A stretch of DNA of 64,000 nucleotides from Planctomicrobium piriforme (GCA_945860955.1 CAMATH010000001.1:1-64000), one strand, 5' to 3'. Positions 18,131 through 29,803 are shown, counted from the stretch's first letter. Notes: generated from the letters alone by a model not told the origin. Translations and numbers: made by a program.

Positions 18131-18601
18131 CTAGAGCTGGTTGTTATCCGCTTCCTCCAGCAAATCGATCACCGCCTGGGCCGAGACCGCCTGTTGCAGA
18201 AAGTTGCAGAAATTGTCGTTCCGCAAGTGCCGCGAGATGTTCTCCAGCGCGCGCAAGTGGTCGCCCGGACGTTCCGGCGGGGAAACCAAAAGGAACAGAA
18301 TGTGAACGTCTTCACCATCCAGACTGGCGAATTCGACCCCGGTCCGCGAGATGGCGACAGTCGCCACCAGCCGATCGACCGACGGGTGCTTCGTGTGCGG
18401 AACCGCCACACCACGACCGATCCCGGTCGATCCGAGCTCTTCGCGCTTCAGGATCGCGCTAATGATGCTCTCTTGGTCGGCACCGGGAATCCCCCCGTGC
18501 TGACACAGGCTCTCCACCATGGCGCGAATAGCCTGCTCTTTCGTTTCCAGCTTCAAATCGGTGAGAATCGATTCGCGAACCACAAACTCAGACAACTTCA
18601 T
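18131..18601 (-). CDS. ptsN: PTS EIIA (PtsN-type) protein
   Basis: This 156-residue EIIA-2/EIIA-Ntr domain protein has its phospho-accepting histidine at H69 in [10 protein letters not shown]. The surrounding order ([14 protein letters not shown], then [16 protein letters not shown] and [12 protein letters not shown]) is typical. The ATG at 18601 gives the usual MKLSEFV start; the frame upstream to 18634 overlaps hpf and is not needed. In other bacteria this protein signals nitrogen/potassium status by its phosphorylation state. It follows hpf by 29 bp. Confidence 0.94.
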   Translation of the reverse strand: MKLSEFVVRESILTDLKLETKEQAIRAMVESLCQHGGIPGADQESIISAILKREELGSTGIGRGVAVPHTKHPSVDRLVATVAISRTGVEFASLDGEDVHILFLLVSPPERPGDHLRALENISRHLRNDNFCNFLQQAVSAQAVIDLLEEADNNQL

Positions 18602-18630
18602 GACTACGGAACTCCTCGGATGCAGGTCGC

Positions 18631-18957
18631 TCACTCGCCAGCCAATTCGTTTAACGGACGATCCCGGCGATGGTCCTGGATCTTCTCTTTGTACTTCTTG
18701 ATCTGCTGCTCCATCTTGTGCAGCGCGATGTCGAACGTCGGAATTACCAACTCCCCCACGTCGAACGCCACAAAATTGTGCTTGTGTTCGGCGTCGACCA
18801 GAATTTCCACCCGAACCCGGTCTTTTTCATGGGAGACCGTCACGCTGATCGCCGTCACCCGTTCGAAGTACGTCAGCAGTTTTTCCGATTTCCGGGTAAT
18901 GTGTTCCTGCTGACCGTTGTCCAAATGTCCGTGCTTGCACGAGATCGCCACCTGCAC
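18631..18957 (-). CDS. hpf: Short ribosome hibernation-promoting factor (HPF/YfiA family)
   Basis: This 108-residue sigma-54 modulation/ribosomal protein S30EA family protein binds the 30S decoding region to inactivate ribosomes in stasis. The beta-alpha-beta core is visible ([31 protein letters not shown], then [15 protein letters not shown] and [18 protein letters not shown]). It is the short form, without a dimerisation domain. It starts with GTG at 18957. The hpf-ptsN order is known from proteobacteria, where rpoN precedes it; no rpoN is seen here. Confidence 0.93.
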   Translation of the reverse strand: MQVAISCKHGHLDNGQQEHITRKSEKLLTYFERVTAISVTVSHEKDRVRVEILVDAEHKHNFVAFDVGELVIPTFDIALHKMEQQIKKYKEKIQDHRRDRPLNELAGE

Positions 18958-19253
18958 GTCGCCAAACTCCTCTATCGCCTTGACCGGCGCTATGGGTTCA
19001 TGATTCCACTTGTCGCTGACCCCGCCAGAGTGACCGGAATCACTTCCGACAACCCCGCGTGGGAACGGGCGCTCCCCGTTTGGAACAAGTGTAGTTCAAC
19101 GTCCAACCCAATGCCAGCCACCGGTTTTTTGGAGCGACACGTTCGCGCACCCGCTGTGATTTTTCCGGTGAGGCCGGCGCATGTGACCCCTCCGCCCACG
19201 TCCGTTACAATCCTGTCTCCGCAAACTTCCGCGTTCCCTCCGCGACTCCTCCC
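18958..19253. promoter_or_regulatory. Divergent promoter region, hpf / aminotransferase
   Basis: This 296-bp region between divergent genes should contain both promoters. On the plus strand TTACAAT near 19204-19210 is a reasonable -10 for the aminotransferase gene, but no good -35 is spaced from it. No other gene is seen. Confidence 0.35.
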
Positions 19254-20549
19254 ATGCCCAATTACGAAAAATCCCGCGAACTGTACGAACGTGCCTGCCG
19301 AGTCCTTGCGGGTGGGGTCGCCAGCGAGTTTCGCAAATTCTCGGCACCACACCCCTTGTTCTACGTCTCTGGCTCGGGGAGCCGGCTGACCGATGTCGAT
19401 GGTAACGTCTACCTCGATTTCACCCTCAGCCAGGGACCGCTCGTGTTGGGGCATTCTCACCCTGAGGTTCTTTCCGCTGTCCAGCAGGCGAGTGCGGCGG
19501 GCCAACTCTACGCCGGCCAGCATCTGCAGGAACTTGAACTCGCGGAGAGTCTTCAGAGGCTGATTCCTTGTGCCGAGCTGTTGCGGTTTAGCCTCTCGGG
19601 TTCCGAAGCCGACCACGCCGTCCTGCGTCTCGCCCGCGCCGTGACGGGACGCAACCGGTTCCTCCGCTTCGAAGGACATTACCACGGTTGGTTCGACAAC
19701 GTGGCGGTGGGTGTCGGTGGAACACTCGCCGACCTGGGCCCGCGTGACAACCCAACCCCGGTTCGCTGGTCACAAGGACTCCCCGCGCAGATCGAACACG
19801 AGTCGCTGGTCCTCCCCTGGAACGACCTCGAACTGGTCGAGCAGGCATTCGCCCGACACGGAAACGAACTTGCCGCCGTCATCACTGAACCGGTAATGTG
19901 CAACAATGGCTGCATCCCCCCCGAGCCGGGCTTCCTGCGCGGGCTCCGTGACATTTGTGACCGTCACGGAACCGTCCTGATTTTTGACGAGGTGATCACC
20001 GGATTCCGGACCGGATTGGGAGGGGCTCAAACGCTGTTTGGCGTCACTCCTGACCTGGCGGTGTTTGGCAAGGCAATGGCGAGCGGCTATCCGATCAGCG
20101 TCCTTACGGGGAAGAAGAAGTTCATGCAGCCGATCGCTGAGGGTAAGGTGATTCACGCCGGGACGATGAATTCCGGCAACCCCAGCATCGCGGCGGCGCT
20201 GGCGACTCTGCGTGTACTCGAGCGCGATCAGATCCCCGAATCGCTCAAGGCGAAAGGGGAATTGTTGATGGCGGGACTCGCCGACGTGTCTCAGCGGGCG
20301 GGACATCCGTTGCGGATCCAGGGGCTGGGACCAATGTTCCACGCCGGCTTCACAAAGCTGCCCGCGGTACGCGACTACCGCGACACGCTCGCTTACGACA
20401 AGCCGGCGTATGCCAAATTTGTCGTCGGAATGCAGGATCGCGGTATCCGTCTGATTGGTCGCGGCTTGTGGTACGTCTCGGCGGCGCACTCTGCCGACGA
20501 CATCGACCAGGCGATCGCGACAGCTTACGACGTGTTGAAGGCGATGTGA
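19254..20549 (+). CDS. Class III aminotransferase (glutamate-1-semialdehyde aminomutase-like)
   Basis: This 431-residue PLP enzyme belongs to aminotransferase class III, in the branch that includes HemL. The cofactor-binding aspartate is in LIFDEVITGFR (D245) and the Schiff-base lysine is K273 in FGKAMASGYP. The N-terminus (PGG-like RVLAGGVASEFRKF) is HemL-like, but the lysine context lacks the GGG(L/F)P form of true HemL, so I do not assign hemL. It may be an aminomutase or transaminase of an unknown amino compound. It is a single gene, divergent from hpf. Confidence 0.88.
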   Translation: MPNYEKSRELYERACRVLAGGVASEFRKFSAPHPLFYVSGSGSRLTDVDGNVYLDFTLSQGPLVLGHSHPEVLSAVQQASAAGQLYAGQHLQELELAESLQRLIPCAELLRFSLSGSEADHAVLRLARAVTGRNRFLRFEGHYHGWFDNVAVGVGGTLADLGPRDNPTPVRWSQGLPAQIEHESLVLPWNDLELVEQAFARHGNELAAVITEPVMCNNGCIPPEPGFLRGLRDICDRHGTVLIFDEVITGFRTGLGGAQTLFGVTPDLAVFGKAMASGYPISVLTGKKKFMQPIAEGKVIHAGTMNSGNPSIAAALATLRVLERDQIPESLKAKGELLMAGLADVSQRAGHPLRIQGLGPMFHAGFTKLPAVRDYRDTLAYDKPAYAKFVVGMQDRGIRLIGRGLWYVSAAHSADDIDQAIATAYDVLKAM

Positions 20550-20571
20550 ACCGGGGACTGTGTGAAGCTAC

Positions 20572-20597
20572 GATTCGAATCGCAAGCTGTCTACAAT
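20572..20597 (+). promoter_or_regulatory. Palindrome and -10-like element before uvrB
   Basis: GATTCGAATC (20572-20581) is a perfect 10-bp palindrome followed by TACAAT at 20592-20597, about 90 bp before uvrB. No E. coli-type LexA box is visible, so SOS control of uvrB cannot be claimed from this sequence. Confidence 0.3.
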
Positions 20598-20685
20598 TCG
20601 CGCTTGCCCCCAGCCTGGATCCAGTGCAAACCGTCGACTGCGCCGGCCCCAGTCCCCGCGCTGCCTCTCTGGATCCCCGCTTCAC

Positions 20686-22761
<2,076 letters not shown>

Positions 22762-23088
22762 GGCCACACGGATTCGGGTGCCCGCCGATGGTTTCTCGCG
22801 ATCAGCCGAAGGTGACTTGACGGAATGAAGTGGCTAGTTGAGTGTGCTGGGAAACGTCCGTTGGGGGGCGAGCGGGGTTGCGCAGATCGGCTTGAATCGG
22901 ATCCTTCTCCCCGCTTTCGGGGAGAAGGTGGCCGACAGGCCGGTTGAGGGGCAAACGGCGTGGTGTGCAAGTGGAGCCGAGGGTGAGCGCGTGTCAATGA
23001 AAAGTTGCAGGCCCCGTGATACACTGCCGGACCGTGTTCCCTTTGCGATGGATTCCCGCGAAATCTCCTGTGATGAGGATGCCTGCTG
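22762..23088. other. Intergenic region with hairpin repeat
   Basis: This 327-bp region follows uvrB and has no supportable gene. Its central part (22903-22928) is a repeat-type hairpin, and the promoter of the downstream methyltransferase presumably lies in its second half. Confidence 0.5.
22903..22928. repeat. Palindromic repeat element (hairpin)
   Basis: CCTTCTCCCCG (22903-22913) pairs perfectly with CGGGGAGAAGG (22918-22928) around a 4-base loop, followed by GTGGCCGACAGGCCGG. This pattern is typical of dispersed palindromic repeats in high-GC genomes. Only one copy was noticed in this window. Confidence 0.6.
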
Positions 23089-24087
23089 GTGCCCCGAGAG
23101 TTCAATCAGATTGTTCAAGGCGACTGTGTCGCCTCCCTCGCGCAGCTCCCCGAAAGCTCCGTCGACCTCGTCTTCGCCGATCCGCCCTTCAATATCGGCT
23201 ACGACTACGATGTCTACAAGGATCGAAAGAAGCCGAACGAATACCTCGCCTGGTCACGCCAGTGGATTAAAGGGGTCCGTAGGGCGCTCAAACCGACCGG
23301 AACGTTCTGGCTGGCGATTGGTGATGAGTACGCCGCCGAGTTGAAAGTTCTCTCGCAGGAGATCGGTTTCACCTGCCGCAGTTGGGTTGTGTGGTACTAC
23401 ACCTTTGGCGTGAACTGCAAATACAAATTCAGTCGCTCACACGCGCACTTGTTCCATTTCGTGGTCGATCCCACAAATTGCACGTTCAATACCGAGGCGA
23501 TTCGGGTTCCCTCCGCGCGGCAGCTCGTGTACGCCGACAATCGCGCCAATCCAGTCGGACGACTTCCCGATGACACCTGGATTTTGCGGCCGCAAGATTG
23601 TGTCGACGGGTTTCAGGCGGAGGAAGACACCTGGTACTTTCCGCGCGTCGCAGGGACGTTCAAGGAGCGGGCTGGCTTTCATGGCTGCCAGATGCCCGAG
23701 CAGTTGTTGGGCCGGATCATTCGAAGTTGTTCGAACGCGGGAGAGCTGGTCCTCGATCCGTTTTCCGGCAGCGCCACGACGCTGGTCGTCGCCAAGAAAC
23801 TGGAGCGGAATTATCTGGGGTTTGAACTGTCTGAGGATTATGTGAAGCGGGGAACCGAGCGCCTGCAAAAAGTGCAACCAGGTGACCGCCTGGAAGGCGC
23901 GCCAGAGCCTTTGGTCAGCGCCCCCAACACCGCGAACGGCAAATCGCTGGCCTCCAAAGTGCGGAAGAAAAAGGTTGTCGCCAATCCCGACCAAACCGAA
24001 GAGAACGCCACGCCGGCCAGTCAACGTGCCGGAAAGAAAGGGAGTGGAAAGTCTCGTTCCGAGTCGCAACAGAATCTGTTTGAATGA
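23089..24087 (+). CDS. Orphan DNA methyltransferase (beta-class, N6-A or N4-C)
   Basis: This 332-residue site-specific DNA methyltransferase has the catalytic motif DPPF at 31-34 before the SAM-binding motif DPFSGS at 223-228, the beta-class order. The target-recognition region lies between them. The C-terminal ~80 residues are Lys/Ser-rich and appear disordered. It starts with GTG at 23089, 9-15 bases after GATGAGGAT. No restriction endonuclease or second modification subunit is adjacent, so it may act in regulation or protection rather than in a restriction system. The target sequence cannot be read from the protein. Confidence 0.9.
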   Translation: MPREFNQIVQGDCVASLAQLPESSVDLVFADPPFNIGYDYDVYKDRKKPNEYLAWSRQWIKGVRRALKPTGTFWLAIGDEYAAELKVLSQEIGFTCRSWVVWYYTFGVNCKYKFSRSHAHLFHFVVDPTNCTFNTEAIRVPSARQLVYADNRANPVGRLPDDTWILRPQDCVDGFQAEEDTWYFPRVAGTFKERAGFHGCQMPEQLLGRIIRSCSNAGELVLDPFSGSATTLVVAKKLERNYLGFELSEDYVKRGTERLQKVQPGDRLEGAPEPLVSAPNTANGKSLASKVRKKKVVANPDQTEENATPASQRAGKKGSGKSRSESQQNLFE

Positions 24088-24225
24088 ATTCCCGCCGACG
24101 GCACGCCGCACCAGTCGTTTCCTGCGATCCGGTGTTGTCGCTAGCTCACCGCGAATTTGCCTTCTTGAAACCCAATTGCGACAATCTGCCGACGATCCAA
24201 CTCTCACTCCATTCCACCGGCGAAC

Positions 24226-25233
24226 ATGTCCTCAACACCCTCCAGTTCATTTCGCGGTGTCGCCCGCTCATGTGATCGTGACTTTTACGAGCGGGAACTG
24301 GCGACGTTCATTCCCCCCCGCGTCTTCGACGCCCATTGCCATCTGTGGTTCGAAGACGAAGTGCCGTTCCGAATTCCGGGCTACTCGGGCGATGTGGGTG
24401 CCAACGAATACCTGCGGCTCGTGGACGAGCTGCATCCCGGGCGTGAGATGGGAGCGTTGTTCCTCAGTTACGCGATTCCCACCAAGCCCGCCGGGCGTGA
24501 TCGCACCAATGAAATGACCGGGCGCGAGACCGCCAAGAATCCCCGATTTCGTGGTGAGTTCTTCATCCGTCCCGACGATGATCCGGAGTGGGTCCGTCAG
24601 GAAGTCCATCGGCTGAAGCTGCATGGGCTGAAATGCTACCACACGTTTTCCGCCAGCAAACCGACGTGGGAGTCTTCCATCCCCGAGTTTCTACCCGAGC
24701 GACTTGTGCAGCTCGCGCATCAAGAGGGGTGGGTGATCACGCTGCACATGGTGAAGTCGCGGGCGGTCGCCGACCGCGAGAATTACGAGTGCATCCGCCG
24801 TTATTGCGAACAGTATCCCAACATGAAGCTGATTCTCGCGCACTCGGCCCGCGGATTTCAGCCCGCGCACAATCTGGAAGGGTTGCCCCACCTGAAGGGA
24901 CTCGACAATCTCTACTTCGACACCAGTGCCAATTGCGAACCGATCGCGCATCAGGCGATTATCCGCATTCTGGGGCACGACAAGCTGATGTACGGCAGCG
25001 ACCTGCCAATCAGCCACATGCGGGGCCGCTCGCTCTCGGCCGCCGACTCGTTCCTCTGGCTGTATGAAGAGACGCCAGTCTGGGGAGAGAAGCACTCGAA
25101 GATTGATCCGGTCCTCATCGGGCTGGAACATTTGCGTTCGGTCAAATGGGCCTGCTGGTCGGAGCGATTGACTGACAGCCAGATTGAAGACATTTTCTGG
25201 AACAACGCCGCAAAACTGTTGAATGTCCATTGA
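24226..25233 (+). CDS. Amidohydrolase family protein (TIM-barrel, PF04909-like)
   Basis: This 335-residue metal-dependent hydrolase has the metal-binding HxH at 37-39 in VFDAHCHLW. Later signatures are LILAHSARGF (histidine on a core strand), FDTSANCEP, and LMYGSDLPISHMRGRS with the catalytic-site aspartate. Family members hydrolyse or decarboxylate small ring or acid substrates; the substrate here is unknown. It is the first gene of a likely unit with the Gfo/Idh gene that starts 25 bp downstream. Confidence 0.88.
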   Translation: MSSTPSSSFRGVARSCDRDFYERELATFIPPRVFDAHCHLWFEDEVPFRIPGYSGDVGANEYLRLVDELHPGREMGALFLSYAIPTKPAGRDRTNEMTGRETAKNPRFRGEFFIRPDDDPEWVRQEVHRLKLHGLKCYHTFSASKPTWESSIPEFLPERLVQLAHQEGWVITLHMVKSRAVADRENYECIRRYCEQYPNMKLILAHSARGFQPAHNLEGLPHLKGLDNLYFDTSANCEPIAHQAIIRILGHDKLMYGSDLPISHMRGRSLSAADSFLWLYEETPVWGEKHSKIDPVLIGLEHLRSVKWACWSERLTDSQIEDIFWNNAAKLLNVH

Positions 25234-25258
25234 ACCGCTTGATCGCTGGAGAACTCCC

Positions 25259-26560
25259 ATGACACAATCCGCCAACACCACCCGTCGCGATTTCCTGCGC
25301 GCGGGAGCCGTGGCGACGGCGTCGATGGCGACTTACATCCCCGCTCGGGCACTGGGGCTGGAAGGAAACACCGCCCCCAGTGAAAAAATCTCGCTGGGAG
25401 TGATCGGCATCGGGCCGCGTTGCACTTATGACTTGAAGGCGATGCTGCCGTTCCCCGATATCCAGTGCGTGGCGATCGCCGACGTGCAGGCGAAACGTCG
25501 CGACGCGGGGAAGCTGCTCGTCGACGAACACTACGGCAACCGCGACTGCAAGCTGTATCGCGATTTCCGCGAGTTGCTCGACCGCAAAGATATTGATGCG
25601 GTCCTGATCGCGACGGGTGATCGCTGGCACGCGGCCGCTTCGATCGCGGCGGCGAAAGCGGGGAAGGACGTCTACAGCGAAAAACCGTGCGGCATCACGA
25701 TCGCCGCCTGTCAGGAACTCGCAGAGACGATGCACCGCGAGAACCGGGTGTTTCAAGCCGGGACACAGCGGCGCAGCGTCCCCAATTTTCAAAAAGCGGT
25801 GGAATGGGCGCAGAGCGGCAAGCTCGGAAAACTCCACACGATGCACGCCTCGGTCTATATTCCGACGCTCGACAACAGTTGGCTTCCGGCTCAACCGACC
25901 CCGTCGCGCGATCTTGTCGACTGGAATCTCTGGCTCGGGCCAGCGGCCTGGCGGCCGTTCAATCAGCAATATGTGGATGGCAAATGGCGAGGCCAGTGGG
26001 ACTTTGACTCCGGTGCCCGGCTACTCGACTGGGGGGCGCATACGGTCGATCTCTGCCAGTGGGCCAACCAGGCCGACGATACGCTGCCGATCGAATACGA
26101 ACCGACCGAAAAGAACATAGTCTGTCGGTATGTGAACGGCGTGAAGTTGATCATCGACTTTCTTCCCACACCGTTTGGCGACCGCGCCCCGCACTATGTG
26201 ACGCGGCTGGGAACGTGTCCCGTCCGGTTCATTGGCGACGAAGGATCGGTCGAGACCGGGGACGAAGGGGAGATCGTCGCGCAGCCCGACTCGCTGCAAA
26301 AACAGGTGACCGACGACTTGAAACGGGTGCGGGGCCTCGACGTCTCGGCTCATGCCCGGAACTTTTTCGACTGTGTTCGATCCCGGAAGGCAACGACCGC
26401 AAATCCCGACGTGATGCGACGCTCGCACATCGCCTGTCACGCGGCGGCGATCGCCTGGATTCTGAAACGCAAGCTGACGATCGATCCGGTGAAGGAAGAG
26501 TTCGTCGGAGATGCGGAGGCGAACCGGCTAAGCAGCCGTGCTTCACGCGACTGGGTTTAG
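25259..26560 (+). CDS. Tat-exported Gfo/Idh/MocA family oxidoreductase
   Basis: This 433-residue NAD(P)-dependent oxidoreductase-like protein carries a twin-arginine signal (TTRRDFLRAG, near residues 7-16). The Rossmann start GVIGIGPRC follows at about residue 47, then the catalytic-lysine motif EKPCG. The C-terminal half matches the family's alpha/beta substrate domain (LDWGAHTVDLCQWAN). The ATG at 25259 has GGAGAA about 8 bases upstream. Exported members are common in planctomycetes and are linked to sugar metabolism, but the substrate is unknown. It lies between an amidohydrolase and a DUF6807 gene on the same strand. Confidence 0.92.
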   Translation: MTQSANTTRRDFLRAGAVATASMATYIPARALGLEGNTAPSEKISLGVIGIGPRCTYDLKAMLPFPDIQCVAIADVQAKRRDAGKLLVDEHYGNRDCKLYRDFRELLDRKDIDAVLIATGDRWHAAASIAAAKAGKDVYSEKPCGITIAACQELAETMHRENRVFQAGTQRRSVPNFQKAVEWAQSGKLGKLHTMHASVYIPTLDNSWLPAQPTPSRDLVDWNLWLGPAAWRPFNQQYVDGKWRGQWDFDSGARLLDWGAHTVDLCQWANQADDTLPIEYEPTEKNIVCRYVNGVKLIIDFLPTPFGDRAPHYVTRLGTCPVRFIGDEGSVETGDEGEIVAQPDSLQKQVTDDLKRVRGLDVSAHARNFFDCVRSRKATTANPDVMRRSHIACHAAAIAWILKRKLTIDPVKEEFVGDAEANRLSSRASRDWV

Positions 26561-26596
26561 ACATCATGTTTGAACGAACGAGCTGATGATTGTTGC

Positions 26597-26625
26597 TTGT
26601 TCGCGATGGCCGGCTGTTGCATAAT
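26597..26625 (+). promoter_or_regulatory. Putative sigma-70-type promoter for the DUF6807 gene
   Basis: TTGTTC (26597-26602), a 17-bp spacer and CATAAT (26620-26625) lie about 55 bp before the start codon. CGAGGAT precedes the ATG. The match is reasonable for a housekeeping promoter. Confidence 0.4.
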
Positions 26626-26678
26626 CCGCACTTGATCTGTTCTGAGAGTTTCTCATTCGCCGACTTCGAGGATGCGCT

Positions 26679-27584
26679 ATGATCGCCCGTCTGATGACCG
26701 CTTTGCTGATGATCGCCGGCTTGGCGTCCGTAGCTTCGGCGGAACCTGTGGTGAAACTGACCAAGTCAGCCGACGCGGTGGCGGTCACCATTGACGGTGC
26801 GGAGTTCACCACGTTGCGGACGGCGAAATCGCAGCCCAAACCGTACTTTTTCCCCGTGCGCGCCGCGGATGGAATCAGTGTCGTGCGACCGCTGGAAAAG
26901 CCCGAAGATCACCCGCACCACAAGGGAGCATGGTGTTCCATCGACGAAGTGAATGAGATCAAGTTCTGGGCCGAGAAGGGGAAAATCGAAAACGTCAGCG
27001 TGGAGCTGATAGTTCCGGAAGGGAACCCGGCCCGCATGAAGATTGTGAACCACTGGCTGGGGAACGATGGCAAGCCGCTGCTGATCGAAACGGTGCAGGC
27101 GGCGTTCTTCGTGAACCGGGTACTGGTCTACGATCTGGAGTTTCAGGCGGCTGGCCAAAAGGTGACATTTGGTGACACGAAAGAGGGGATGTTTGGCATC
27201 CGCGTCGCCGACACACTGCGCGGGAAACAGGGGGGGCAGATCAGTAACGCCGAGGGGAAGAAGGGGGAGAAGGAGTGCTGGGGCCAGCCTTCAAAGTGGG
27301 TCGACTATGTGGGAACGGTCGAAGGACAAACCAAGGGAGTCACGCTGTTTGACCACCCCAAGAACTTTCGCCCGTCGCGATTTCATGTCCGCGACTATGG
27401 ATTGTTCACCCTCAGTCCGTTTGGTCAGAACGCCTACACCAACGGACAACTTCCATCCGACCCGTTTGTCCTCGACGCGGGGAAATCGGTTCGCCTGCGG
27501 TATGGCCTGTACGTTCATGATGGTGACACCGCGGCGGGCAAGGTCGGTGCCGCTTATGAACAGTTTCTGAAGGCGATCGAGTAA
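26679..27584 (+). CDS. DUF6807 (PmoA-like) secreted protein
   Basis: This 301-residue protein has a clear signal peptide (MIARLMTALL..ASVASA, cleavage near residue 21). The family hallmark EDHPHHKGAW with clustered histidines (H78, H80, H81) is present, as is DHPKNFRPSRFHVRDYGLF near the C-terminus. DUF6807 proteins are common and multi-copy in planctomycetes, often beside Gfo/Idh proteins as here; the function is undetermined. The clustered histidines could bind metal or line an active site, which is inference. Confidence 0.9.
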   Translation: MIARLMTALLMIAGLASVASAEPVVKLTKSADAVAVTIDGAEFTTLRTAKSQPKPYFFPVRAADGISVVRPLEKPEDHPHHKGAWCSIDEVNEIKFWAEKGKIENVSVELIVPEGNPARMKIVNHWLGNDGKPLLIETVQAAFFVNRVLVYDLEFQAAGQKVTFGDTKEGMFGIRVADTLRGKQGGQISNAEGKKGEKECWGQPSKWVDYVGTVEGQTKGVTLFDHPKNFRPSRFHVRDYGLFTLSPFGQNAYTNGQLPSDPFVLDAGKSVRLRYGLYVHDGDTAAGKVGAAYEQFLKAIE

Positions 27585-27623
27585 GCGACGCCGAGGCCTC
27601 GCTTTATCCGACGACAGCAAACG

Positions 27624-27683
27624 CTAAGCCGCGCCTGTCACACAGAGGTGATTGGATCCCGCTCTGTGACCGGCGCGGCTTAG
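27624..27683. terminator. Long hairpin between convergent genes (possible repeat element)
   Basis: CTAAGCCGCGCC (27624-27635) pairs perfectly with GGCGCGGCTTAG (27672-27683), and an inner CACAGAG/CTCTGTG pairing extends it with a two-base bulge. It separates the DUF6807 gene from the convergent dehydrogenase and could end both transcripts. The lack of a T-run and the elaborate form also fit a dispersed palindromic repeat. Confidence 0.55.
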
Positions 27684-27714
27684 TTCGCCTGCGATCTCAA
27701 ACCTCCGCCGCGAA

Positions 27715-28827
27715 TCACCCCTCGGCGACGTCGACATACACCTTGAGCGCCTGCTTGTCTTCTACGAGCAATCGCATCATTTCCTTGTAGTTCTCGATCC
27801 CCTTCACCGGGGTCGTGAGAATCCGCTCGATCACGCCGGGATACGTGACTTCTCCCAGAGCCAGGTCGGCAATCCCCTGTTCAAAGTGGCGGCGGTTCGC
27901 ATTCACCGAGCCGAGCAACAGCTTGTTGCCGAGAACCCAGTTCAGGTTCAAGTTGTCGGCGGGAACCTGCACAGTCCGTTGTCCCCCGGTGATGCTGGTC
28001 CAGACTTCAACGCCGTTGTGGCCCAAAACTTCCATCGCCGCGAAAGCGATCGCGCTGGAACCAGTCGCCTCAACGACCAGATCGGGACGCCCGACTTCCG
28101 CCGCCACGTCTTTCAGCGACTTCTGGTTCGTGCTGACGTAATGCGCCCCAATTCCGCTGACGATCTCTGACTTGAGATTCGGAGCCTCGCCCCGGGCGAA
28201 GGTGTAAACCTCCAGGCCCCGCAGTCGCAGAATGAGGGTGGTCAGCAACCCGATCTGTCCGGCACCGGTCACGAACGCCAGCTTGGGATCCCAGACCTGC
28301 AAGCGGCGTTGCGCTTCATAAGCCTGCTGAACCGCTTTCGCGGCGCAGCTCATCGGCTCGGCGAGCACGTGCAGGTGCTTCAGTCCGATCGGCATGCGGA
28401 CCACGAACTCGGCGTCGTCGACGTAGTATTCCGTCAGAAACCCGTGCAGCAGGTTGATGCCGCGCTCGTAGTAGATTTCTTCACTGGTGATATCGGACCG
28501 ACCGATCATGTCGAAGATGGAACCGCCCGGCCGACGCACGGTGCAGGTGACATAGTCGCCCGGCTTGACGTGCTTGACCGCGGAACCGACTTCCTCGACG
28601 ATCCCAAACGATTCGTGCCCCAGCACCAGAAAGTTGTACCCGGGAGGGGCGTTCCCGTAGAGGGCGTCGTTGATTTCGCGGTCGGTCGCGTCGACACCAA
28701 CCTTGAGAACGCGAACGAGCACGCCGCGACCGTTGGGGATCTGATTGACGTTGGGTTTCGCAAGCTCGGCGAGGTGAACGCTGTTGGGTTGACCGGGACG
28801 GACGGCGATGGCTTTCATCATGTGCAT
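27715..28827 (-). CDS. Glucose dehydrogenase-like zinc alcohol dehydrogenase
   Basis: This 370-residue medium-chain dehydrogenase/reductase resembles archaeal-type glucose 1-dehydrogenases. Evidence is the [10 protein letters not shown] motif, the zinc-site GHESFG (H71, E72), a Rossmann GAGQIGLL, and a C-terminal GDH-type domain ([21 protein letters not shown]). The usual catalytic-zinc Cys is an Asp (D46 in GVDATDRE), as in some haloarchaeal glucose dehydrogenases. Start codons at 28827, 28821 and 28818 are all possible; length is near the family norm. An HpcH/HpaI aldolase gene lies upstream on the same strand. Confidence 0.88.
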   Translation of the reverse strand: MHMMKAIAVRPGQPNSVHLAELAKPNVNQIPNGRGVLVRVLKVGVDATDREINDALYGNAPPGYNFLVLGHESFGIVEEVGSAVKHVKPGDYVTCTVRRPGGSIFDMIGRSDITSEEIYYERGINLLHGFLTEYYVDDAEFVVRMPIGLKHLHVLAEPMSCAAKAVQQAYEAQRRLQVWDPKLAFVTGAGQIGLLTTLILRLRGLEVYTFARGEAPNLKSEIVSGIGAHYVSTNQKSLKDVAAEVGRPDLVVEATGSSAIAFAAMEVLGHNGVEVWTSITGGQRTVQVPADNLNLNWVLGNKLLLGSVNANRRHFEQGIADLALGEVTYPGVIERILTTPVKGIENYKEMMRLLVEDKQALKVYVDVAEG

Positions 28828-28896
28828 GGAGCGTGGCCCAGAGAGTTTGACGCGGGAGATTGACGCGGGAGATGATTCGGGAATGTGGGAAATCGT

Positions 28897-29691
28897 TTAG
28901 TAGCGGGCGAGGTCGGCGGCTTTTTTCAATTGCAGTCCGGACACGATGCGCTGCGATTCGGCGGTCATGAAGCGGAGTTCGCTGCCAATCGCCAGGAATC
29001 GCCACCCCTCGGCGACCCGGCGATTCACATCATCGATCGACTGCACGTGCAGGCCGACCGGTGTGCCAGTCTTTTTTCCCGCCGCCAGGACGCGCTGGAG
29101 CATCGCTTCGAGTTGAGCCGGCGAGGGATCGATGCCATCGGGACCGCGCATCTGAAACGTCAGATCGTTCGGACCGACGAAAATCGCGTCGACCCCCGGG
29201 AGCGAATAAATCGCCTCGGCGTTATCGACCCCTTCGGGTGATTCGGTTTGCAGGATGACAAGAATCTCGTCGTTCGCATGTTTGTAATAGTCACCCGCGG
29301 AGGCGTCGAAATTCAACGCGTGCAGGCCGCCACCGACCGAACGGTCTCCCAGCGGGGGATACTTGGCGGCGGCGATCGCGAGTTGCGCCTCTTCGACGGT
29401 ATTGACCATGGGAACGACAATTCCCATCGCGCCGGCGTCGAGAACGCGTTTGATGTTCTCGTGGGTGCCGCGAGGGACGCGGGCGATTGGCACGCAACCC
29501 GCCTCGGCGATCGCCCCGAACAACATCGCGGCCTGGGCGATGTCGATCGGGGAATGTTCCATATCGACCGTGAGCCACGGGAAACCGACCCGCGCCATGA
29601 CTCGGGTGGCGTACAGGCTTCCCAATGAGAGCCAGGTGCCAATTTGCGGCTGCCCGGCCTTCAGAGCGGCCTTCACAGGATTGCGTTTCAT
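28897..29691 (-). CDS. HpcH/HpaI family aldolase
   Basis: This 264-residue class II aldolase cleaves keto-deoxy acids such as 2-keto-3-deoxy sugar acids to pyruvate and an aldehyde. The metal-binding glutamate is in ILQTESPEG, and the aspartate follows in [16 protein letters not shown]. The N-terminal [10 protein letters not shown] segment is also typical. It lies 69 bp upstream of the glucose-dehydrogenase-like gene, so the pair may act in one sugar-oxidation route, although no dehydratase is adjacent. The natural substrate cannot be decided from sequence. Confidence 0.9.
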   Translation of the reverse strand: MKRNPVKAALKAGQPQIGTWLSLGSLYATRVMARVGFPWLTVDMEHSPIDIAQAAMLFGAIAEAGCVPIARVPRGTHENIKRVLDAGAMGIVVPMVNTVEEAQLAIAAAKYPPLGDRSVGGGLHALNFDASAGDYYKHANDEILVILQTESPEGVDNAEAIYSLPGVDAIFVGPNDLTFQMRGPDGIDPSPAQLEAMLQRVLAAGKKTGTPVGLHVQSIDDVNRRVAEGWRFLAIGSELRFMTAESQRIVSGLQLKKAADLARY

Positions 29692-29803
29692 CGAGAATTG
29701 CGAACCAGGGTCCGCCGAGTGTACAAGGGGTGGGCCAGATCGTCACGAAGGGTGGTCTGGCGAGAGTCCCGCAAGGTATTCAGACGACAGGGAAACCGCA
29801 AGC

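Noticed and set aside
17381-18913. A 510-residue plus-strand open frame opposite the pts genes
   Set aside because: It spans several real genes in antisense and shows no protein family.
19254-20549. Naming the aminotransferase hemL
   Set aside because: The lysine region is not the HemL form and a phylogeny would be needed; the general class III assignment is safer.
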